This document shows, one piece after another, positions 1 through 9,898 of a stretch of DNA of 64,000 nucleotides. A program made the translations under genes and the position numbers. Source of the stretch: Cohnella rhizosphaerae (GTDB lineage Bacteria > Bacillota > Bacilli > Paenibacillales > Paenibacillaceae). The notes below the pieces were generated by a model. That model worked only from the letters and a program-made list of their open reading frames with translations. It searched no databases and had not been told where the DNA came from. The stretch lies in NCBI RefSeq assembly GCF_029525575.1, contig NZ_JAPDIA010000003.1, positions 1,728,214-1,792,213 on the forward strand. The letters run 5' to 3'. The first letter of the stretch is position 1. Each line of letters begins with the position of its first letter.

Positions 1-26
1 GCGCAGTCGGAGAGGAGCGGATCGAG

Positions 27-3000
27 ATGAGCGGCCTGCTGCAGGAACAGTTCGAACGTCCGCCCGTCGATTACCGCGGCAAGCCGTTCTGGTCCTGGAA
101 CGGCGAGCTTCGGCAGGAGGAGCTGATCCGCCAGATCGGCGTCCTCAAGGAGATGGGCTTCGGCGGCTTTTTCATGCATTCGCGGACGGGGCTGGCGACC
201 GAATACATGGGCGAGGAATGGATGAAGCTCATCAACGCGTGCGCGGACGAAGCCGAGGGGCTTGGCATGGAGGCGTGGCTGTACGACGAGGACCGGTGGC
301 CGAGCGGGACCGCCGGCGGACTCGTTACGCGGGAGCCCGATTACCGCAGGAAGTTCATCCGGCTGCGCGTCAGCGGCGCGGAGGCATTCATTCCGCCTCA
401 GGATCCGCCGCTTGCCTTGTTCGAGTGCGCGCTTGACGGACTCGCCGCGATCGAAGTGCGGCAGCTTGCGGACGGAGAGCGGCCCGCGCCAGGCCGGTGG
501 GCGCTTTGTTTCACCGTCGAAGAGCAGGCGAGCGAGAGCTTTTACAATGGCTACACGTACGTCGATACGATGAACCGCGAGGCCGTGGACCGCTTTATCG
601 AGCTGACTCATGAAGCCTACAAGGACGCTTGCGGCGACCGGCTGGGGCGCTCCATCAAAGGCATTTTTACCGACGAGCCTCACCGCGGCGCGCTGCTGGA
701 CGGCTTCGGGCTCGCCAATCCCGATCCGGAATGGCTCGCGCCCTGGACGGCGTCGCTGTTTGAACGCTTTCGCGAGCGATTCGGCTACGAGCTGGCGCCG
801 CGGCTGCCGGAGCTGTTCCTGCAGGTCGAGGGCCGCGCCGTCTCGCAGGTCAAGTGGCACTACGCCGAGCTGCTGACCGAGCTGTTCATGGAAAACTTCG
901 CGAAGCCGATCGGCGAATGGTGCGACGCGAACGGTCTCGCGCTGACCGGGCACACCCTTCACGAGGACAGCCTGACGGCCCAGACCGCGATGGTCGGCTC
1001 GGTCATGCGCTTTTACGAGCATATGAGCCATCCCGGCGTGGACGTGCTGACCGAGGGCAACGTCAGCTACTGGATCGTCAAGCAGCTCTCGTCCGCGGCG
1101 CGCCAGCTCGGCCGGTCCTGGATGATGTCCGAGCTCTACGGCTGCACGGGCTGGCAGATGACGCTGCAAGGACACAAGGCGGTCGGCGATTGGCAGGCGC
1201 TGCTCGGCATCAACCTCCGCTGCCATCATCTCTCCTGGTACACGATGGCGGGCGAGGCCAAGCGCGATTATCCGGCGAGCATTTTCTACCAGTCCGCCTG
1301 GTGGCGGGAGTACGAGACCGTCGAGACGTACTTCGCGCGGCTCGGACTTTTGCTGTCGCAGGGCGAACCGGCGTGCGAGCTGCTGGTCGTCCATCCGGTC
1401 GAGAGCGTCTGGTGCCAGACCTATCCCGGCTGGTCGCGAGGCCTGTCGGCGGTGTCGCCGGCGGTTCAGGAGCTCGAGCGCAAGTTCGAGGCGCTGTACC
1501 ATCTGTTGGCAGGGGGAACGGATCGACTTCGACTACGGCGACGAGGAAATGATGTCAAGGCTGGCATGCGTCGAAACGGGGGAAGACGGGACGCCGCGTC
1601 TTCGGGTGGGCCGCGCGGTCTATCGCGCGGTGCTCGTGTCCGGCATGACGACGATCCGGAGCGATACGCTGCACCTGCTTGAGCGGTTCGCTGCGGCTGG
1701 CGGCCGGGTCGTGTTCGCCGGCGAGGCGCCGGGTTACGTGGATGCGCTGCCGAGCGAGGCGTGCGCCGGATTCGCCGACGGCGGGCAGGCGATCCTTTGC
1801 GAGCCGGCGCAGTTGCCGTCGCGGCTGCGGGAAAGAGCCGGCATCGGCGCGATCGTGTCCGCGCAGGGCGCGGGCGGCGAGCCGCTGCCGGGCATCCACG
1901 CGCAAGTTCGCCGGACGGAAGGACGGACGATCGCGGTGCTGATGAACATGGACAGGGAGAACGGACTGCGCGATGTCACGATCCGGCTGCGGGTGCCGGT
2001 GGGCGGCGCACGAACTAGCGGCTCGGGGACTGGCGGAGCGTGGGCGGACGGAGCGTGGGCGAGCGGCTCGAGGGCGAACGACTCGGAGTCGAACAACGCG
2101 GAGGCGGGCGGCTCGAGGGCGAACGACTCGGAGACGAACGACGCGGAGGCGACCGGAGCCGGAGCGAACGGAGCGAGGGGAAACGACGCGGATGCGACCG
2201 GAGCGGGCGCGATCGACGCGGCCGTCGAGGCGTGGAACTGCCTCACGGGCGAGCGCTTTGCGGTGGATGCTGTCCGCGAGGGCGCCGAGTTGGTCTGGAC
2301 GACGGATTTCCCGCCGTCCGGCGAACGCGTCTTCGTCGTGACCGACGGGCAGGTCGTCCCGGAGGAGTCGCTGCCTGCGGCGGTCCGGCTGGCCGACGCT
2401 GCGGAGGCGCCGCTCCAAGGGCCGTTCGCGTACGCGCTGGAGGAGCCCAACGTTTGCGTGCTCGACCGGGCCGAATGGCGCTTGGACGAAGGGGATTGGC
2501 GTCCGGCCGAGGAGGTGCTGCGGATCGACGTCGCGGCTCGCCGCGAGCTCGGGCTGCCCCTGCGGGCGGGCGACATGATCCAGCCTTGGTACCGGCGCAA
2601 ATATTTGGCCGAATCCTCAGAGAGCGGTGCGCGGCTGTCGCTGCGCTTCGCATTCGAAGTCGAAGTGCTGCCGCAGGGCGAGCTGTATCTGGCAGCTGAA
2701 CGGCCGGATCTGCTTAAGATTGAACTGAACGGCGTTGCAATCGATATTTCCGCAACTGCAGGGTGGTGGATCGATCCTTGCTTCGTCAAGCTCCGTATTG
2801 CGCCGGAGCGGCTGCGGCAGGGCGGCAATCTGCTCGAGGTGTCGGCGGACCTTCACGCCGACTACGATCTGGAGAACCTGTACCTGCTCGGCAGCTTCGG
2901 CGTCGTTCTGAACGGGACGCAGCCGACCTTGACGCGTCTGCCGGAGCGGCTTGAGGCGGGTGATGTTGCCGCTCAAGGATTGCCGTTTTACGGCGGGTCG

Positions 3001-3474
3001 ATCGCATACAGGATCAGTCGGGAAGAAGTGGCGCGCGCGTCGGCGAAGCTCCGGGAGGCGGATGCCGGCGGCGAACTGTACGCCGCGTTCGGGGAAGGCG
3101 CTGCCGCGATCGTCGTGCGGGAAGTTGAAACGGATGCCGAAGCGGAAGCGAAGGCAGACGCGGTCGCGGGCGGCGAGACGCAGACTGCGGCTCGCAGCGG
3201 GGCGCATGCAGCGGCGCAAACCGTAGTCTGGCATCCGTACGAGGTGCCGGTCTCGGGCGAAGACGGGCTAGAAGTGAAATGGATGCTGACGCGCCGCAAC
3301 ACGTTCGGCCCGCTTCACCAACTGCCTGTGCTGACGCCTTATTACGCGCCGGGCAACTGGCTGACGGAGGGCGAGGCGTATAGCGAAGCTTATGCGCTCG
3401 TGCCTGGGGGACTGGCGGAGCCTTGCTTGCGATTGAAGTTGCCCGCGCAGTCGCGCAGCCCGGATGGGGCATAG
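27..3474 (+). CDS. GH106-like glycoside hydrolase (alpha-L-rhamnosidase-like), one frameshift
   Basis: Predicted exo-acting glycosidase of about 1148 residues, probably releasing rhamnose or a related deoxysugar from plant oligosaccharides. The N-terminal text (RPPVDYRGKPFWSWNGEL, then GFGGFFMHSRTGL and YDEDRWPSG) is typical of the GH106/PF17132 barrel. A start at this ATG is supported by GAGAGGAG just upstream. No signal peptide is seen, so it is probably cytoplasmic. The reading frame breaks at the five-G run at 1512-1516; removing one G joins AGG to GERIDFDYGDEEM and restores one protein. Residues around 678-731 form a low-complexity Ala/Gly/Asn/Asp tract made of 45-bp repeats, which looks like a lineage-specific insertion. 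The C-terminal part contains beta-sandwich-like sequence. An MFS transporter follows after 19 bp and may export or import the sugar. Substrate is inferred only from family resemblance. Confidence 0.72.
2059..2220 (+). repeat. 45-bp in-frame tandem repeats inside the GH106-like gene
   Basis: Three full 45-bp units (2059-2103, 2104-2148, 2149-2193) and a partial fourth encode a 15-residue pattern, roughly A-x-G-x-x-A-N-x-x-x-x-N-D-A-E/D. The first two units are nearly identical and the third has drifted. The tract preserves frame. Confidence 0.85.
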
Positions 3475-3493
3475 CGGGGAAGGAGGAGCCGGC

Positions 3494-4722
3494 ATGAGCG
3501 AGTCCGACGGGCAAGCTTTCCAGGCGCCGGCGCCTGGCGAGGCGCACGCGCTGCTGCGCAGGAATTGGCGGATCGACATCGCGGCCGCGGTCATAAACAG
3601 CCTTTGCATCGGCATGATCGTTCCTTATCTCGCGGTCATGGCGCTTCGTTTCGGCGGCGGCCCCTGGCATACGGCCGCGATCGCTTCCGCTGCGGCGGCC
3701 GCGAATTTGCTGGCGATCTTTTGGGGGGAAGCTTACGGCGGGATACGGCAGAGTAAGGCTTGTCTTCTTGTTCCACGGCGCGGCCCGTCTCGCGTTGCTG
3801 CCGATGGCTTTCGTAAGCGATCCGCTCTCGCTGGCCTTGCTGACGCTGCTCTTTTTTTGCGCTCCAAGGGGTGGCGACGCCCGCGTATGTCGGTCTCATG
3901 CGGTCCATCTATCCGGAAGGCAAGCGGGCGACATACATGTCCATCGTCCGGGTGTCGGCCGGGCTGGCGACGCTTGCGGGGACTTACGCATCGGGTAAAT
4001 GGCTGGCGGACGACTTTCGCACGGCGGCGCTCGTCGGATTCGTCCTCGGTATCGTCGGCATTTGCATGTTCGCGCGCATTCGCGAGCCTGCGGCGCCGCC
4101 GGAGGAGACGGCAGCCTCCGGCGGGGCGCGCTGGACGGAGACGCTAAGCGCCCTACGCGCGGACCGCAGCTTCCAGTTGCTGCTCGCCGGCGTATTTATA
4201 TACGAGTTTTTTATGCTGCTGCCGGCATCCGTCTACCCGGTGTACCAGGTTGGCAAGATGAACCTCGACAACGGGCAGATCGGCTTGATCAGCATGGCGA
4301 CGACGGCCGCCGCGCTGTTGTTCAATCCGATCTGGGGGCATGTCATCGACAAGCGAACGGCGATCCCGGTCCTGTCCTGGTGCGCGGCGGCGGGCACGCT
4401 GCTGCCGCTGGCCTACTGGCTGCTGCCGGGTTTCTGGCCCGCCGCGGCCGGCGCGTTCGCGGTGGGCATCGCTTCGGCGGGCATGGACCTGGCGTGGATG
4501 AACTATCTGTCACGCTCGTCGGGGCGCTACTTGTCTTCCTTCAGCGGTATCTATTTGTCGCTGGTCGGCTTCAGGGGCATCGCCGCGCCGCTCATCGGGG
4601 CCGCGCTGGCCGAGCGGGCGGGGCTGCAGGCCGTTTTCGCCCTGTCTTTCTTTGCGGGCTGGGCGGCGCTTGTGCCGTTCCTGCTGCTGCTCCCGTCCGT
4701 GCGAGGCCGGGGCGGGAGATAG
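3494..4722 (+). CDS. MFS transporter, two frameshifts
   Basis: Twelve-helix-type major facilitator of about 408 residues in the inner membrane. The ATG is preceded by GGAAGGAGGAGC. Removing one G from the six-G run at 3723-3728 restores the MFS motif A (WGKLTAGYGRVRLVFLF) between helices 2 and 3, and removing one T from the seven-T run at 3852-3858 restores FFALQGVATPAYVGLMRS. After that the frame is open to the end, with further hydrophobic segments and a central loop near residues 200-225. It follows the GH106-like gene by 19 bp and is probably cotranscribed, so a role in sugar or oligosaccharide transport is likely, though the substrate cannot be read from the sequence. Confidence 0.8.
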
Positions 4723-4735
4723 CTCGGGGATCACG

Positions 4736-4794
4736 AAGAGGGAGCTGTCCTTTCAGTCATGAATACGACTGGGAGGCGGCTCTTTTTCTTTTTG
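4736..4794 (+). terminator. possible intrinsic terminator after the MFS gene
   Basis: An imperfect hairpin (AAGAG...CC...CAGTC, eight-base loop, GACTG..GG..CTCTT) runs into a T-rich stretch at 4782-4792. Several bulges are needed, so the call is tentative. Confidence 0.4.
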
Positions 4795-4859
4795 GCGGCG
4801 ATTCGCAGGCAAGCAAGCGCATTCGGCATGCCGGAGCTTCTCGGACGTGTTGCGCGTCG

Positions 4860-5050
4860 AAATGCCTGCATTTGTACAGGTATTTTCTTCGTACCAACGA
4901 CACGCGATAGAAAAGATGCAAATATGCAGGCAAATCCATAGCATAAGCCGAAAATGGGGCTGAGGAAGCAAAATAAATGTATATTTGCATCAATTCAGTC
5001 TAAAAAAAGTCGAGATCGGCGAAAAAAGATGTAGATTTGCAGGCTTTGCG
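4860..5050. repeat. AT-rich dispersed motif, four degenerate copies
   Basis: This lies in the 4723-5365 stretch, which has no convincing gene. Four related short motifs occur: GATGCAAATATGCAGGC (from about 4915), GATGTAGATTTGCAGGC (from about 5027), and two copies in the opposite orientation at about 4860-4879 and 4975-4995. They share a GATGYANAT-TGCAGGC core. They resemble decayed intergenic repeat elements rather than regulatory sites of one gene. Confidence 0.5.
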
Positions 5051-5161
5051 GCGAAAGAACACGAAAGAACGACGCGGGCGACGAAATGCGGCCAATTGGA
5101 GCGGCTGTCGAATGGGTGGCGTGACATTATTGCGCAATTTGGCGTTATGATCGGGCATTCC

Positions 5162-5327
5162 GTCAGCGCGAGCGGGCGATCGGACGGTGGGGGTGCGCAC
5201 TACGTCAGCAGCGGCCAGGCGATCGCACGGTAGCGGTGGCGCACCCCGTCCATGTCGGAATGGCGAGCAGATGTTGGGGGGTGGGCATCCTGTCAGCGGC
5301 GGACGGGCGAGCGACGGAGATGCGTCC
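5162..5327. repeat. degenerate GC-rich direct repeats
   Basis: Three imperfect copies of about 35-40 bp begin with GTCAGC at 5162, 5204 and 5292, each followed by a GGGCGATC- or GGGCGAGC-like core and CGGTG or similar. No coding signal is evident here. Confidence 0.4.
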
Positions 5328-5365
5328 GTGGCTTTGAGCATTACCTCCGGTAGAGACCGCCGCCG

Positions 5366-6142
5366 CTACGGCGCGATCGGAGGCCCCGCGTAGCCGAGCT
5401 TCCGCGAGATGTCGTGAGCCGTCTGCTTGACGGTGCGGATGAGCTCGGGCAGGCGATCCTCGCCGAACCGGACCTCCGGACCGGCGATGCTGAGCCCGGC
5501 CGCCATTCGTCCGGCATGATCGAAGATAGGCGCGCACAGCTCCGCCGTGTAGTTTTCCAGCTCGGAGCGGCTGAAGCTGTATCCCGTTTTCCGCGTCAAA
5601 GCCAGCGTCTCCCGCAGCTTGTCCATGCTGACGATCGTGCCGTCGCCGATCTTCTCGAGCCGGACCTCGCTCAGGTAACGTTCCCGCTCCGCATCGGGCA
5701 TGAAGGCCAGCAAAATCCGCGACGAGGCGCCCGCGTACAGCGGCGCCTTTCTGCCAATCTTGGTGAACAGCCGCACGGGATGGTCGGTGTCCAGCTTCTC
5801 GACGTACATCGAGAAGTCGCCGTCGCGTACGGCGAGGTGAACGGCCTCGTCGATGGCGTCCCGCAGCCGCAGCATGGCAGGCGCGGCGACATTGCGGATA
5901 TCGAGCCGCTCCGCGACGAGGTTGCCGAATTGAAGGAACAGCAGGCCGAGCGCATACACACCGTCCGCATCCTTAGTCAGGAAGCCCATGTCCATGAGCG
6001 AGCCGACCATCCGATGAGCGGAAGACTTGGGGACGCCGGACAGCCGGATGATATCGTTCATGGCGAGCTTGTTATGATTTAAAAACAAATTCAATAGATC
6101 CATAGACTTGATAACCGTCTTGTTTTTACTTTTGTTATCCAC
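5366..6142 (-). CDS. IclR family transcriptional regulator
   Basis: DNA-binding regulator of about 258 residues, of normal length for IclR proteins. The N-terminal winged helix-turn-helix (about residues 5-65; KSMDLLNLFL, then DIIRLSGVPKSSAHRMVGSL) is followed by the effector-binding domain (about 80-250; VHLAVRDGDFSMYVEKLDTD, YAGASSRILLAFMP, CAPIFDHAGRMAAGLSIAG). I chose the GTG at 6142 because a strong AGGAGG lies 5-11 bases upstream; the frame stays open to 6253 but with no better ribosome site. It is divergent from the pxpB-led operon, separated by 232 bp that hold a promoter and two overlapping palindromes. It probably controls that operon in response to a small aromatic or cyclic acid. 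Intact. Confidence 0.88.
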   Translation of the reverse strand: MDNKSKNKTVIKSMDLLNLFLNHNKLAMNDIIRLSGVPKSSAHRMVGSLMDMGFLTKDADGVYALGLLFLQFGNLVAERLDIRNVAAPAMLRLRDAIDEAVHLAVRDGDFSMYVEKLDTDHPVRLFTKIGRKAPLYAGASSRILLAFMPDAERERYLSEVRLEKIGDGTIVSMDKLRETLALTRKTGYSFSRSELENYTAELCAPIFDHAGRMAAGLSIAGPEVRFGEDRLPELIRTVKQTAHDISRKLGYAGPPIAP

Positions 6143-6268
6143 GACTTCCTCCTGAATACCGCTCCGATGCGCATCCGGCCTTCCGGCTTTATTCGGTAAG
6201 TATAACCTGAACCTGCAGCGCTTGGGTATGCGATTGTTGTCATCCGACGCCAAGATGCGATTTCCTAC

Positions 6269-6296
6269 TTGCTATTTTTTAATTACCTACTATAAT
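6269..6296 (+). promoter_or_regulatory. predicted sigma-A promoter of the pxpB-led operon
   Basis: TTGCTA (6269-6274), 16-base spacer, and a perfect TATAAT (6291-6296) upstream of pxpB. The -35 is weak, which fits a regulated promoter. Confidence 0.6.
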
Positions 6297-6322
6297 GATC
6301 GTATTAAAAAGATTTGAAATTT

Positions 6323-6347
6323 GGGATTGTAATCCCGAAATTCGGGA
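6323..6347. promoter_or_regulatory. overlapping palindromes, candidate IclR operator
   Basis: GGGATT-GT-AATCCC (6323-6336) overlaps a 15-base palindrome TCCCGAAATTCGGGA (6333-6347). Both lie about 30 bases downstream of the predicted -10 and upstream of pxpB. IclR proteins bind such palindromes, so assignment to the adjacent IclR gene is reasonable inference. Confidence 0.5.
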
Positions 6348-6377
6348 CGAATCACACAGGATTCATTATACAAGGTG

Positions 6378-7127
6378 ATGGTGAAATTGGAAGGGTTGGC
6401 CGGCAACTACGAAAAATACGGCGAAGTCGAGGCCAAACTGCTGCCGCTCGGCGACTCGGCGGTCACGGTGCAGCTCGGCGAGACGATCTGCCGCAGGACG
6501 CACGACCGGGTGCGGCAGTTGGCGGAGCATCTGGAGCGGCATCGCTTCCCGGGCATGATCGAATACGTGCCCGCGTTTTTGTCCGTGACGGTATACTTCG
6601 ACCCTCTTGAGGCGCTGACGGGACTCGGCGGCCATGTCGATACTGACGGGCAAGCCGATCCGCTCGGCGTGGTCGCGGATTGGCTCGGCGAGCAACTGGC
6701 CAAGCTGGAGAACGCCGCGCAGACCACGCCCAGAGTAACTGAGATTCCCGTCTGCTACGGCGGCGAGCTCGGTCCCGATCTGCCCGAAGTGGCGGCGACC
6801 CACGGATTGACCGAGCAAGAGGTCATCGACATTCATACCTCCGCCGACTATCTCGTCTACATGCTCGGCTTCGCGCCGGGCTTCGCCTACCTCGGCGGGC
6901 TGCCGCAGCGCATCGCCACGCCGCGCAGGCAGACGCCGAGGCTCTCGATTCCTGCGGGAACCGTCGGCATCGCCGGCGACCAGACGGGCGTGTATCCGAT
7001 CGCGACGCCCGGCGGCTGGCAGCTCATCGGCAAGACGCCGGAGCCGCTGTTCCTGCCGGACGCCATGCCGCCGACGCTGCTGCGGGCGGGGGGATATCGT
7101 CCGGTTCCGGCCCATCTCCCGGGATGA
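6378..7127 (+). CDS. pxpB: 5-oxoprolinase subunit PxpB (KipI/allophanate hydrolase subunit 1 family)
   Basis: About 249 residues. PxpB acts with PxpC and PxpA in ATP-dependent opening of the lactam 5-oxoproline to glutamate in the cytoplasm. Family features are plain: LPLGDSAVTVQLGETI near the N-terminus, PVCYGGELGPDLPEVA in the middle, and YMLGFAPGFAYLGGLP followed by TPRRQTPRLSIPAGTVGIAG in the cyclophilin-like C-terminal domain. Translation may start at ATG 6378 or at the GTG one codon earlier; both share the weak AAGGTG. pxpC follows after 27 bp. Here the pxp genes sit with a UbiD decarboxylase and oxidoreductases rather than alone, so the true substrate may be another small lactam. Intact frame. 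Confidence 0.88.
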   Translation: MVKLEGLAGNYEKYGEVEAKLLPLGDSAVTVQLGETICRRTHDRVRQLAEHLERHRFPGMIEYVPAFLSVTVYFDPLEALTGLGGHVDTDGQADPLGVVADWLGEQLAKLENAAQTTPRVTEIPVCYGGELGPDLPEVAATHGLTEQEVIDIHTSADYLVYMLGFAPGFAYLGGLPQRIATPRRQTPRLSIPAGTVGIAGDQTGVYPIATPGGWQLIGKTPEPLFLPDAMPPTLLRAGGYRPVPAHLPG

Positions 7128-7154
7128 ATTCGACAGTCGGGAGGCGGCGCGGGC

Positions 7155-8201
7155 ATGAGCATGATTATCGTGAAGCCCGGGCTGCTCACGACGGTTCAGG
7201 ACCTCGGCAGGTACGGCTCCCAGCATTTCGGCGTGATCGTCGGCGGCGCGATGGACGCCTTCGCGCTGCGGATCGCGAACCTGCTGGTCGGCAACGACGA
7301 GAACGCGGCCGGGCTTGAGATCACGATGCTGGGGCCGGAGATTTACTTCGCGGAGGCCGCGCTCGTCTCCGTCTGCGGCGGCGACCTATCCCCGCGGCTG
7401 AACGACCGGGAATTGCCGCTGTGGAAGACGATCGTCGCGCCGGAAGGCAGCGTCCTGCGGTTCGGACCCGCGAGACTCGGCTGCCGCGCTTATCTGGCGA
7501 TCGCGGGCGGCATTGATGCGCCGGCGAAGATGAACAGCCGCTCGACCTATCTGAGAGCCGGCATCGGCGGCTGGGAAGGCCGGGCGCTGCAGAAGGGCGA
7601 CCGGCTCCCGGTCGGAGCGCCACGCGAGGCCGGCAAAAAGCTGGCGTCGCTGCTCGCGGACGAAGCGCAGGCGGACGGCGTCGCGTTCAGCCGCTGGTCG
7701 GTCGCGCCGGATCTGCTGCCTGCCTATACGCCGAATCCGGAAGTGCGGACGGTCGCGGGCCAGGAGCTGGCTTTATTCGAAGAGGAAAGCGCGGAGCGGT
7801 TTTTCGCCGGCGCCTTCAAGGTGCGGACCGATTCCGACCGGATGGGCTACCGGCTGTCCGGCGAAGGAGACGCGCTGCGGCTGCGGGAAAAACGGGAGCT
7901 CGTCTCCTCGGCGGTGACGTTCGGGACGGTGCAGGTGCCGCCCGACGGCCAGCCGATCGTCCTGATGGCGGACCGGCAGACGACGGGCGGGTACCCGAAG
8001 ATCGCGCAGGTCGCGTCCGCAGACCTGCCTTTGCTGGCCCAGACCAATCTGGGCGGCACGGTCCGGTTCCGGCCCGTCTCCTTGCAAGAGGCGCAGCGGT
8101 TGTATCTGGTACGCGAGAACGGAATTCGAACGCTGCGCAGCGGGCTGGAACGCATGCAGGCCAGCGGGAACGGGAGGGTGCAAGCCGATGGCAAACGATA
8201 A
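7155..8201 (+). CDS. pxpC: 5-oxoprolinase subunit PxpC (KipA/allophanate hydrolase subunit 2 family)
   Basis: 348 residues, normal for the family. PxpC pairs with PxpB to bind ATP and phosphorylate the lactam. Seen: IIVKPGLLTTVQDLGRYG at the N-terminus, GVIVGGAMDAFALRIANLLVGN, and in the C-terminal half RTDSDRMGYRLSG, VPPDGQPIVLMADRQTTGGYP, the usual KipA signatures. The ATG has GGGAGGCGG upstream. Its 3' end overlaps the start of the ABC ATPase gene by 14 bases, implying translational coupling with the transporter and thus a shared substrate pathway. Intact. Confidence 0.9.
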   Translation: MSMIIVKPGLLTTVQDLGRYGSQHFGVIVGGAMDAFALRIANLLVGNDENAAGLEITMLGPEIYFAEAALVSVCGGDLSPRLNDRELPLWKTIVAPEGSVLRFGPARLGCRAYLAIAGGIDAPAKMNSRSTYLRAGIGGWEGRALQKGDRLPVGAPREAGKKLASLLADEAQADGVAFSRWSVAPDLLPAYTPNPEVRTVAGQELALFEEESAERFFAGAFKVRTDSDRMGYRLSGEGDALRLREKRELVSSAVTFGTVQVPPDGQPIVLMADRQTTGGYPKIAQVASADLPLLAQTNLGGTVRFRPVSLQEAQRLYLVRENGIRTLRSGLERMQASGNGRVQADGKR

Positions 8202-8980
8202 GGTGCCGAAGCTCTCGATACGGGATTTGGCCGTTGAATATCACTCGAAGGGACAGCGGACCGTCGCGCTCCGGGGCGTCGATCTGGACGTGAAGGACGG
8301 CGAGTTCGTCTCCGTCGTCGGCCCGAGCGGCTGCGGGAAGTCGACGCTGCTCAAGGTGGCGGCCGGTCTGCTGCAGCCGGCGGCGGGTGCCGCTTATATT
8401 GACGGCAAGCCGATCGACGACGTTCCCGACGGGGTCGGCATGGTGTTTCAGAACGACGCGCTGCTGCCCTGGAAAACGGTGCTGCACAACGTCCGGCTGC
8501 CGCTGGCGATCAAGGGACTGCCCGACAAGGAGCAGGTCGCGGAGGCGAACCGGCTGCTGAAAATGGTCGGACTCGAAGGCTTCGCGAACTTTTATCCGAA
8601 GCAGCTGTCCGGCGGCATGCGCAAGCGGGTCGCGCTCGCGCGCACCTTCGCCTACGATCCGGACATCTACCTGATGGACGAGCCGTTCGGCCCGCTCGAC
8701 GCGCAGACGCGCGTCAAGATCGGCGAGCAGTTCCTTCATATCTGGGAGTCGGTCGGCAAAAGCGTGCTGTTCATCACGCACGACATCGAGGAAGCGATCG
8801 CGCTGTCCGACCGCGTCATCGTCATGACGGATCGCCCCGGGCGGATCAAGGCCGAGTTCGACATCCGGCTCGCGCGGCCAAGGCCTTTTTTACGACATCC
8901 GGTTCGATCCGGTATTCAAAGAGCTGCAAAGGGAAATCTGGACGCAGATGTCCGGCGGCGGGACGGGAGGGATCGACTGA
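8188..8980 (+). CDS. ABC transporter ATPase (nitrate/sulfonate/taurine type), one frameshift
   Basis: Cytoplasmic ATPase of about 263 residues in the SsuB/TauB group. Walker A GPSGCGKST (about 45-53), a Q-loop in FQNDALLPWKT, signature LSGGMRKRVALAR (about 141) and Walker B IYLMDEPFGPLD with H-loop ITHDIEEA are all present. The raw frame runs on into the next gene, giving an apparent ATPase-permease fusion. Removing one T from the six-T run at 8884-8889 instead gives a normal family C-terminus (FYDIRFDPVFKELQREIW) ending in TGA at 8978-8980, which overlaps the permease ATG. The fusion is therefore an artefact of the frameshift. It powers import with the next two genes. Confidence 0.86.
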
Positions 8981-9777
8981 TGGCTGCAGCATCGAAGCGC
9001 GCGACCCGCTCGGGCTTTCGCGAACGCGAGTATTCCAAGACGTCCGTATGGGCCGGCCGCATCGTCGTGTTCGTGCTGCTGATCGGGGCATGGGAGCTGC
9101 TGTCCGGCCGCGCGTTCAACGCTTTCTGGCTGAGCAAGCCTTCCCTCATCGCCCGCCGCATCGTCGAGATGCTCGGGGACGGCGATCTGTGGTATCACAT
9201 GAGCGCGACGCTGCAGGAGGCGATCGCCGGCCTCGCGATCGGGATGGTCGGCGGCACGCTGCTCGGCATCGGGCTTGCGTTCAGCGGCATTTTCGAACGG
9301 TGGATCTATCCGTACATGATGGCGCTCTACAGCCTGCCCCGCGTCTCGCTGGCGCCGCTGTTCATCGTATGGTTCGGCATCGGACTGTCCTCCAAGATTC
9401 TGATGGTCACGGCGATGGTTATCTTCGTTGCGTTCTACAACGCGTTCGAGGGCATGCGCAACATCGACAAAGACCTGATGGACATGATGAGCACCTACAA
9501 GGCCAAATGGTCGCACAAGCTGCGCTGGGTCGTGCTTCCGTCGATCACCGTCTGGATATTGACGAGCATCCGGCTCAACATCGGCATGGCGCTGATCGGT
9601 TCGGTCATCGCGGAGCTGGTCGGCTCCAACCGCGGACTCGGCTATTACATCACGTATTCCTCCAACATGCTGGATACGACGGGCATTTTCACCGGACTCG
9701 TGCTGATCATGCTGATCGCCGTCGTCCTCGAGCAGTGCGTGCTGCTGCTGGAACGCGTCCTGCTCCGTCACCGCTAA
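8980..9777 (+). CDS. ABC transporter permease (SsuC/TauC type)
   Basis: Inner-membrane permease of 265 residues with about six hydrophobic segments (for example VFVLLIGAWELL near residue 28 and TGIFTGLVLIMLIAVVLEQ near the C-terminus). The binding-protein-dependent transport EAA-type loop lies in MRNIDKDLMDMMSTYKAK, followed by HKLRWVVLPSI. The ATG overlaps the ATPase stop as TGATG, so the pair is translationally coupled. With the ATPase and the lipoprotein downstream it makes a complete importer of the nitrate/sulfonate/taurine family, which also carries aromatic and heterocyclic acids. Confidence 0.88.
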   Translation: MAAASKRATRSGFREREYSKTSVWAGRIVVFVLLIGAWELLSGRAFNAFWLSKPSLIARRIVEMLGDGDLWYHMSATLQEAIAGLAIGMVGGTLLGIGLAFSGIFERWIYPYMMALYSLPRVSLAPLFIVWFGIGLSSKILMVTAMVIFVAFYNAFEGMRNIDKDLMDMMSTYKAKWSHKLRWVVLPSITVWILTSIRLNIGMALIGSVIAELVGSNRGLGYYITYSSNMLDTTGIFTGLVLIMLIAVVLEQCVLLLERVLLRHR

Positions 9778-9898
9778 GGGGGAATTGGACGCCCGGCATT
9801 CGGACGCACGATACACCCGACATTACGCTGGACCCGACGAACGGAGCGGCTTGATATATAACCAGGCACAAGCTCGATATTCCAAGGAGGGCTATTCC

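Noticed and set aside
3723..3858. Programmed ribosomal frameshifting as an explanation for the split genes
   Set aside because: The events occur in about 19 unrelated genes at different run types, without the slippery-site-plus-structure pattern of known programmed cases. Systematic run-length error is simpler.
8188..9777. Apparent ABC ATPase-permease fusion protein
   Set aside because: The fusion depends on a T-run frameshift at 8884-8889. One base fewer gives a normal ATPase C-terminus, a TGA at 8978-8980 and an overlapping permease ATG.
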